Shown: positions 7,292-11,584 of the stretch, in pieces
How the letters are laid out: each line of letters opens with the position of its first letter
How positions within the stretch are numbered: position 1 is the first letter of the stretch
Program-made: the position numbers and the translations under genes
From: an uncultured Mycoplasmatota bacterium
GTDB lineage: Bacteria > Bacillota_I > Bacilli_A > RF39 > UBA660
Reading direction: 5' to 3'
Length of the DNA: 11,584 bases
Assembly (NCBI GenBank): GCA_900549625.1
Contig: URPE01000031.1
Span: forward strand, 1 to 11,584
Notes under the pieces: generated by a model
Seen by the model: the letters and a program-made list of their open reading frames with translations, nothing else
What the model was told of the DNA's origin: nothing
Database searches by the model: none

Positions 7292-8101
7292 ATGCAGAAA
7301 TTTTTAGAATTTATCTTTCAAGAAAAAATTGTTACCTCCGTTTTCATTTTTCTTTTTACTTTTGTTTTAGTTAAAGCATCTAAAGCCATTATAGATAAAA
7401 TATTTTCTAAAGGAAAAGATAGTTATGAAATGAAAAAAAGGACTACCATAGTTCAATTAGTTTCAAATGTTATTAAATTTTTCTTATATGCAATTGCTGT
7501 TATGATGATTTTAGACATCTATGGTGTTGATACAAAAGGTATAATTGCCTCTCTTGGAATAGCCGGTGTTGTTTTAGGCCTAGCTCTACAAGATACAGTT
7601 CAAGATCTTATGAGTGGAATATCTATCATTTTATACAACTATTATGTTGTTGGTGACATTGTTAAAATAAACAATTTTACAGGCGAGGTAATAGAACTTT
7701 CCTTAAAAAGTACAAAAGTCAAAAATATGATGGGAGAAGTTTACGTTTTCTCAAACCGTAACATGAGTTCAGTTGTTAATTTATCACAAGCTAAAGCAGG
7801 CGTTTTAATAAAAGTTCCTACGGCTTATGAAGAAAAAACCGAAAAAGTAGAAACTGCCTTAAAAGAAGTTATAAACATTATAAAAAAAGAAAAAGGTGTT
7901 TATGGTAATAGTTGTTACTTAGGAATTGACTCATTCGAGGATTCTTCCATAAACTATGCAATTATAATATATTGCGAATCAACTATGCAGTGGCAAATAA
8001 AAAGAGAAACTCTAAAAGTAATAAAAGAAATATATGAAAGAGAAAATATAAACATTCCCTATAATCAGATCGAGGTGCATAATGGAGAAAATAATATATA
8101 A
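7292..8101 (+). CDS. Small-conductance mechanosensitive channel, MscS family
   Basis: MscS channels open under membrane tension and release solutes during hypo-osmotic shock. The 269-residue protein has three predicted membrane helices, at about 11-30, 56-76 and 82-112. The third is the glycine/alanine-rich pore helix, with GIIASLGIAGVVLGLALQ followed by DTVQDLMSGI, the most conserved part of the family. A beta domain follows (about 115-165; VGDIVKINNFTGEV), then an alpha/beta cytoplasmic domain. The overall size matches the short Gram-positive MscS proteins (YkuT-like). The start is one base after the parB stop, and the last 20 bases overlap the next gene. Its place between parB and a DUF951 gene matches the order seen in other Firmicutes. 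Confidence 0.93.
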   Translation: MQKFLEFIFQEKIVTSVFIFLFTFVLVKASKAIIDKIFSKGKDSYEMKKRTTIVQLVSNVIKFFLYAIAVMMILDIYGVDTKGIIASLGIAGVVLGLALQDTVQDLMSGISIILYNYYVVGDIVKINNFTGEVIELSLKSTKVKNMMGEVYVFSNRNMSSVVNLSQAKAGVLIKVPTAYEEKTEKVETALKEVINIIKKEKGVYGNSCYLGIDSFEDSSINYAIIIYCESTMQWQIKRETLKVIKEIYERENINIPYNQIEVHNGENNI

Positions 8102-8279
8102 ATTAGAGGATCATGTCATCATGAAAAAACCACATGCTTGCAAAACAAATGATTGGATTATAAAAAGACTTGGTGTAGATATTAAATTAAAATGCTCTAA
8201 CTGTGGTCGAGAAATAATGATGGATAGATTAGAATTTGAAAAAAAATTAAAGAAAGTAATAGGTGAGACTCATGAATAA
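8082..8279 (+). CDS. DUF951 family small protein (YyzM-like)
   Basis: This 65-residue protein of unknown function matches the DUF951 family in its length, in the motif MKKPHAC near residues 14-20 and NDWII at 23-27, and in the CSNCGR pair near 38-43. H18, C20, C38 and C41 could form a small zinc site, which is inference. No membrane segment or signal peptide is visible. It overlaps the end of mscS by 20 bp, with GAGGTG (8072-8077) four bases before the ATG, and overlaps the next gene by 8 bp, so its expression is tightly linked to both neighbours. In Bacillus and Staphylococcus relatives the same small gene sits just before ychF. Here a transporter separates them. Confidence 0.88.
   Translation: MEKIIYKLEDHVIMKKPHACKTNDWIIKRLGVDIKLKCSNCGREIMMDRLEFEKKLKKVIGETHE
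8261..8267 (+). promoter_or_regulatory. Ribosome binding site that fixes the AbgT-family start
   Basis: AGGTGAG lies four bases before ATG 8272. The alternative in-frame GTG at 8263 is itself part of this site, so it is unlikely to be the start. Confidence 0.6.
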
Positions 8280-9804
8280 AAAAAGAGAAAAAAGTCGTCT
8301 TCAGCCTGTTATGATGTTTCTAGTACTAACTGCCATAACATTAGTTTTAAGTGGTGTCCTAAATTTACTAGATATAAGTCAATATACATATAAAATCAAT
8401 AGTACTACTCTTGAATATAGTACAGATTTAATAAATGTCGAAAATTTATTTAGTATAACTGGTTTAAGATATATTTTTAGTGAAACAGTATCTAACTTCG
8501 TTAACTTTGCTCCATTTAGTAGTCTTATTATAATTTTAATTGGCGTCGGTGTAATGGAAAAAAGTGGTTTTCTAAAAACTGCCGTAAGTTTTATTACAAA
8601 GAAAATGAAAAAAAATACTGTTACATTTATAATCGTTTTATTGAGTATTATAGCTAGTGTAATGGGTGATATTTCCTATGTTATAATGCTACCATTAAGT
8701 GCTTTAATATTTAAACACGGTAAGAGAAATCCATTAATTGGTATAGTTGCTTCTTTTGCGGGACTTACATGTGGTCAAGGCTTATCAATAATTTTTACAA
8801 GTGTTGATTCATCACTATTATCTGAGTCTCTATTAGCAGCAAGAGTAATTGATTTAACTTATCGTATGGCTTCCATAAGTGGTATATTTATTATGATAGT
8901 AGCAACGATAATTATAGCCATAGTTCTAACAAATACAACTGAAAAAGTAGTCGCACCTCGTTTTAAAAAATATGAGGTAACGGATGAATTAGAAGAAAAA
9001 CCTTTAGCTAAAAGGGAATTAAGAGGGTTATTATTTGCAGTGTTTGCATCATCCCTATATCTAATAATATTCTTATACAATATTATTCCTGGTCTTCCAT
9101 TCTCTGGAAAATTACTTGATAATAGTCAAATACTATATGTTGATAAATTATTTAGTTATAATTCATTTTTCTCAAATGGTTTCGTATTCATTGTCACGAT
9201 GTTTTTCCTTATCCTAGGCCTTTTCTATGGATTAGGTGCAAGAACTATTAAAAGCAATAAAGACTTTGTTGATAGTCTTGGCTATTCACTTGATGGAATA
9301 GGTAGCACGATTGTCCTAATACTAGTCGCGTCCCTTTTTATAAGTGTTTTTAAAACTTCAAATATTGGTACAGTAATCGTGGCTTCTTTAGCAAACCTTT
9401 TTAGGACAATTGGTTTTAAAGGATTAGCCCTTATAATATTCCTTTTTATCGTATCTGTTATTTCAACTTTAGTTCTTCCAACTACAACTTTAAAATGGAA
9501 TATCTTAGCCCCAATAGTAATCCCTGTATTTATGAATGCTGGATTAACTCCAGAATTTGCTCAAATAATATTTAGATTTGGTGAATGTGTTACTATGGGA
9601 CTTACCCCAATAATGGCTTATTTTGTAATATATTTAGCCATGTTAAATAAAAATTGTAAAGAAGAAGATTCAATAAGTATTAAAGACGCTATTCGTTTCC
9701 AATTACCTTATATTGCCATAACATTTGTAATTTTACTTGCAATAATTATTTTATGGTATATAATAGGCTTACCACTTGGAATTAACGGTAAAACCGTACT
9801 ATAA
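8272..9804 (+). CDS. AbgT-family transporter
   Basis: AbgT proteins are inner-membrane transporters. E. coli AbgT imports p-aminobenzoyl-glutamate, a folate breakdown product, and relatives such as MtrF have been reported as sulfonamide exporters. The 510-residue length is typical. Hydrophobic segments run from about residue 12 to 500, with hairpin-like stretches expected of the family. Conserved features include GVGVMEKSGFL (91-101), the LKWNILAPI region with W409 (407-415), P427, the RFGECVTMGLTP segment (435-446) and the C-terminal WYIIGLPLG (495-503). The usual Asp of the RxGDS motif is Glu (E438) here. The substrate cannot be assigned: no folate or p-aminobenzoate gene is nearby. The start overlaps the DUF951 gene by 8 bp, and ychF follows after 18 bp, so it is part of the same operon. 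Confidence 0.88.
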   Translation: MNKKREKSRLQPVMMFLVLTAITLVLSGVLNLLDISQYTYKINSTTLEYSTDLINVENLFSITGLRYIFSETVSNFVNFAPFSSLIIILIGVGVMEKSGFLKTAVSFITKKMKKNTVTFIIVLLSIIASVMGDISYVIMLPLSALIFKHGKRNPLIGIVASFAGLTCGQGLSIIFTSVDSSLLSESLLAARVIDLTYRMASISGIFIMIVATIIIAIVLTNTTEKVVAPRFKKYEVTDELEEKPLAKRELRGLLFAVFASSLYLIIFLYNIIPGLPFSGKLLDNSQILYVDKLFSYNSFFSNGFVFIVTMFFLILGLFYGLGARTIKSNKDFVDSLGYSLDGIGSTIVLILVASLFISVFKTSNIGTVIVASLANLFRTIGFKGLALIIFLFIVSVISTLVLPTTTLKWNILAPIVIPVFMNAGLTPEFAQIIFRFGECVTMGLTPIMAYFVIYLAMLNKNCKEEDSISIKDAIRFQLPYIAITFVILLAIIILWYIIGLPLGINGKTVL

Positions 9805-9807
9805 AAA

Positions 9808-9816
9808 AAGGAAGTG
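9808..9816 (+). promoter_or_regulatory. Ribosome binding site of ychF
   Basis: AAGGAAGTG lies six bases before ATG 9823. An in-frame GTG at 9814 is part of this site. ATG 9823 gives MSLKAGIVGLPN, the standard YchF N-terminus. Confidence 0.65.
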
Positions 9817-9822
9817 ATTAAC

Positions 9823-10926
9823 ATGTCATTAAAAGCAGGAATTGTTGGTTTACCAAACGTAGGAAAATCAACTCTTTTTAATGCAATAACTAAAAAACAT
9901 ATCTTGGCTGCCAATTATCCATTTGCCACAATTGACCCTAATGTCGGTGTTGTAACCGTTCCAGATAAAAGACTATCATTTTTAGAAGAACTATATGTAC
10001 CCAAAAATACTGTTCCAACTACTTTTGAATTTACCGATATTGCTGGTCTTGTAAAAGGAGCTAGTAAAGGTGAAGGCCTTGGAAATAAATTCCTTTCTCA
10101 TATAAGAGAAGTTGATGCTATTGTTGAGGTAGTTCGTTGTTTTGATGATGAAAATGTTATTCATGTTGATGGAAATGTTGATCCAATTAGAGACATTGAG
10201 ATAATAAACATTGAATTAATATTGTCTGATTTAGAAATCATATCTAGTCGTCTAGATAAAATAACAAAGAAAGCAAATACTACTAAAGAAAAAGAAGTAG
10301 TAACAGAATTTAATGCCTTAACTAAATGTAAAGAGGCTCTAGAAAAAAACATTCCTATCCGTCAAATTAAAGACTTTACTGAAGATGAATTGTTAGCTTT
10401 AAAAAACTTTAACTTTATTACTATTAAACCAATAATTTATGTTGCTAATGTTTCTGAAGAAGATGCCGTATTAGGTGAAAATGAATATACTAAAAAAGTT
10501 TTTGAATATGCTGGTAAAGAAAATGCTGGTGTCATAGTTATGTGTGCTAAAATGGAATCAGAATTAGCCGAATTAGAAGAAAGTGATAAATTAGAGTTCT
10601 TAAAAGAACTTGGCATATCTCATAGTGGACTAGATAAATTAATATTTGCTACTTATGATTTACTAGGCCTTGAAACATTCTTTACTGCTGGAAGTGATGA
10701 ATGTCGTGCTTGGACATTTAAACGTGGTATGACTGCTAAATCATGTGCTGGTTTAATCCATAGTGATATTGAAAGAGGCTTTATTAAAGCTGAAATTATG
10801 AAATTCAATGATTTAGAAGAATTAAAAGATGAGAAAAAAGTTCAAGAAGCTGGTAAACTTTATCTTGAAGGAAAAGACTACTTAATGCAAGATGGCGATA
10901 TTGTATACTTTAGATTTAACGTCTAA
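9823..10926 (+). CDS. ychF: Ribosome-binding ATPase YchF (Obg-like, OLA1 family)
   Basis: YchF is a universally conserved Obg-family P-loop protein that prefers ATP to GTP, binds ribosomes and affects stress responses and translation. The 367-residue length is standard. The P-loop GLPNVGKS is at 9-16. The G3/switch region FTDIAGLVKGASKGEGLGNK is at 70-89. The G4 position is NVSEE at 209-213 instead of NKxD, the change that gives ATP preference. A coiled-coil insertion lies around 130-175, and the C-terminal TGS domain around 281-364 ends in the family's DGDIVYFRFNV. Residue 35 is Ala in NYPFATIDPN, where E. coli and many others have Cys. It is the last gene of the parA operon and is followed by a terminator. 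The rpsF-ssb-rpsR genes that often come next are not here. Confidence 0.97.
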   Translation: MSLKAGIVGLPNVGKSTLFNAITKKHILAANYPFATIDPNVGVVTVPDKRLSFLEELYVPKNTVPTTFEFTDIAGLVKGASKGEGLGNKFLSHIREVDAIVEVVRCFDDENVIHVDGNVDPIRDIEIINIELILSDLEIISSRLDKITKKANTTKEKEVVTEFNALTKCKEALEKNIPIRQIKDFTEDELLALKNFNFITIKPIIYVANVSEEDAVLGENEYTKKVFEYAGKENAGVIVMCAKMESELAELEESDKLEFLKELGISHSGLDKLIFATYDLLGLETFFTAGSDECRAWTFKRGMTAKSCAGLIHSDIERGFIKAEIMKFNDLEELKDEKKVQEAGKLYLEGKDYLMQDGDIVYFRFNV

Positions 10927-10946
10927 AGTTTTTAAAAATTAAAATA

Positions 10947-10990
10947 AAAAGGACCTCTTAAATGTAATAATTTATTGAGGTCTTTTGTTA
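10947..10990. terminator. Bidirectional rho-independent terminator between ychF and the Rpn gene
   Basis: AAAAG-G-ACCTC (10947-10957) pairs with GAGGTCTTTT (10977-10986) with one bulged G. The stem continues as TAAAT (10959-10963) with ATTTA (10970-10974) around a six-base loop. On the plus strand the 3' arm ends in TTTTGTT. On the minus strand the hairpin ends in CCTTTTTATTTT. It can therefore serve both ychF and the convergent minus-strand gene. Confidence 0.8.
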
Positions 10991-11001
10991 TAAATGAATT
11001 A

Positions 11002-11584
11002 TTATTTTAATGTTTTAATTTCTTCAACTGTTAAGTTAGTGATTTCTGCTATTAAGTTTAGATCCATGTTCTTCTTTAACATAGCCTTAGCAATCTCTTG
11101 CTTAGATTCTTTTGAACCTTGGGCTAAACTCTCTTTGATGCCTTCTTTACGAGCATTATCACGTGCTTCACTAATTTCAGATTTAACATAAATTTCATAT
11201 TCTTCGTCGTTTGATAGTAACCCTACAAATTCTTGATTGGTATTTAATTCCATAAGTTTATTATAGTACTTTTTAGCTAGCTTATCAGTCTTAGATAATT
11301 TAAGTAAATCTTCTTTGTCCATATCAAGCATAGCTAAATGTTTGTACTCATCATTCCAATACCATTATAATAACTCTTGAGTAATTTGTCCATATTTACA
11401 TTAATGATCATTCTAGAGTCAGTGTAACAAATGCCTTCTTCATCACGATAAGTAAAACGTCTTAAAATTGGTCCACCCAAGTTTTCAGTAAAATTATAGT
11501 TAATTAAAATAATCTTATCAGTTTTCTTGTAATCATCACCACGTTTAATAATTTGACTAGAATAAGTTTCTAAAAAGACTAAGT
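11002..11584 (-). pseudogene. Rpn family recombination-promoting nuclease / putative transposase (PD-(D/E)XK), 3' part, frameshifted and partial
   Basis: Read on the minus strand, one frame is open from the window edge (first full codon at 11582) for 82 residues to a TAG at 11334-11336. It includes ETYSSQIIKRGDDYKKTDKI and GGPILRRFTYRDEEG. A second frame is open from 11364 to the TAA at 11002-11004 and carries WNDEYKHLAMLDMDKEDLLKLS and the C-terminal ARKEGIKESLAQ...EEIKTLK tail. Together they make one Rpn-like C-terminal half of about 192 residues. The frames meet near 11358-11363, where TATTATAATGGTATTGG looks like the expected ...GGTTATTGG with one T lost. The catalytic PD-(D/E)XK residues lie upstream, outside the window. 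Rpn proteins are DNA nucleases linked to recA-independent horizontal transfer and, more recently, to phage defence. A short intact product could start at ATG 11331 (109 residues), but it would lack the nuclease core. A sequencing or assembly error is the alternative explanation. Confidence 0.8.

Noticed and set aside
8472..8487. Partial parS-like site (right half GTGAAACA exact; about 12 of 16 positions match the Bacillus consensus)
   Set aside because: The left half is largely mismatched and it lies inside the AbgT gene. Functional parS sites are near-perfect palindromes.
10994..11191. Plus-strand open frame opposite the Rpn gene
   Set aside because: It is antisense to clear Rpn-family coding sequence, lacks a ribosome binding site, and its start lies right after the terminator.

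Overview
The window is about 11.6 kb of AT-rich chromosome (roughly 30% GC by eye) from a Gram-positive, Firmicutes/Bacilli-type bacterium. Three things point that way. There is a chromosomal parA-parB pair followed by mscS, a DUF951 gene and ychF, an order I know from Staphylococcus and Bacillus relatives. There is a tilS-ftsH pair. There is an Rpn-family nuclease of the kind common in gut Bacilli and Mollicutes-related lineages. The genetic code is standard: prfB encodes a UGA-reading release factor, TGA ends the YitT gene, and TGG encodes Trp, so this is not a Mycoplasma-type code. My best guess is an uncultured, genome-reduced, host-associated Bacilli lineage; that placement is inference.

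Layout. (1) 109-2106, plus strand: a promoter, then prfB with the classic +1 programmed frameshift at codon 23, then a YitT-family membrane protein 10 bp later. (2) 2129-5511, plus strand: a promoter, then tilS and ftsH 4 bp apart, ending in a terminator whose 5' arm includes the ftsH stop codon. FtsH carries an extra C-terminal segment resembling a Rho N-terminal/SAP-like helical domain. (3) 5566-10990, plus strand: a promoter, then parA-parB-mscS-DUF951-AbgT-family transporter-ychF. These six genes overlap or nearly touch, read as one operon, and end at a terminator that looks functional in both directions. (4) 11002-11584, minus strand: the 3' part of an Rpn-family (PD-(D/E)XK) nuclease gene, convergent with ychF. 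It is interrupted by a one-base frameshift near 11360 and cut off by the window edge.

How the genes fit together. Most of the window is core housekeeping: translation termination (PrfB), tRNA-Ile2 lysidine formation (TilS), membrane protein quality control (FtsH), chromosome segregation (ParA/ParB), osmotic relief (MscS) and a ribosome-associated ATPase (YchF). Two neighbourhoods usually found near the replication origin, tilS-hpt-ftsH and parAB-mscS-DUF951-ychF, are abutted here. Compared with the usual arrangement, hpt is missing and an AbgT-type transporter is inserted. The rpsF-ssb-rpsR genes that often follow ychF are absent.

I see no tRNA, rRNA, CRISPR array, intact insertion sequence or phage gene. 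I do not find a convincing new multi-gene system. The items most worth a second look are the FtsH tail, the frameshifted Rpn gene, and the placement and altered conserved residues of the AbgT transporter.
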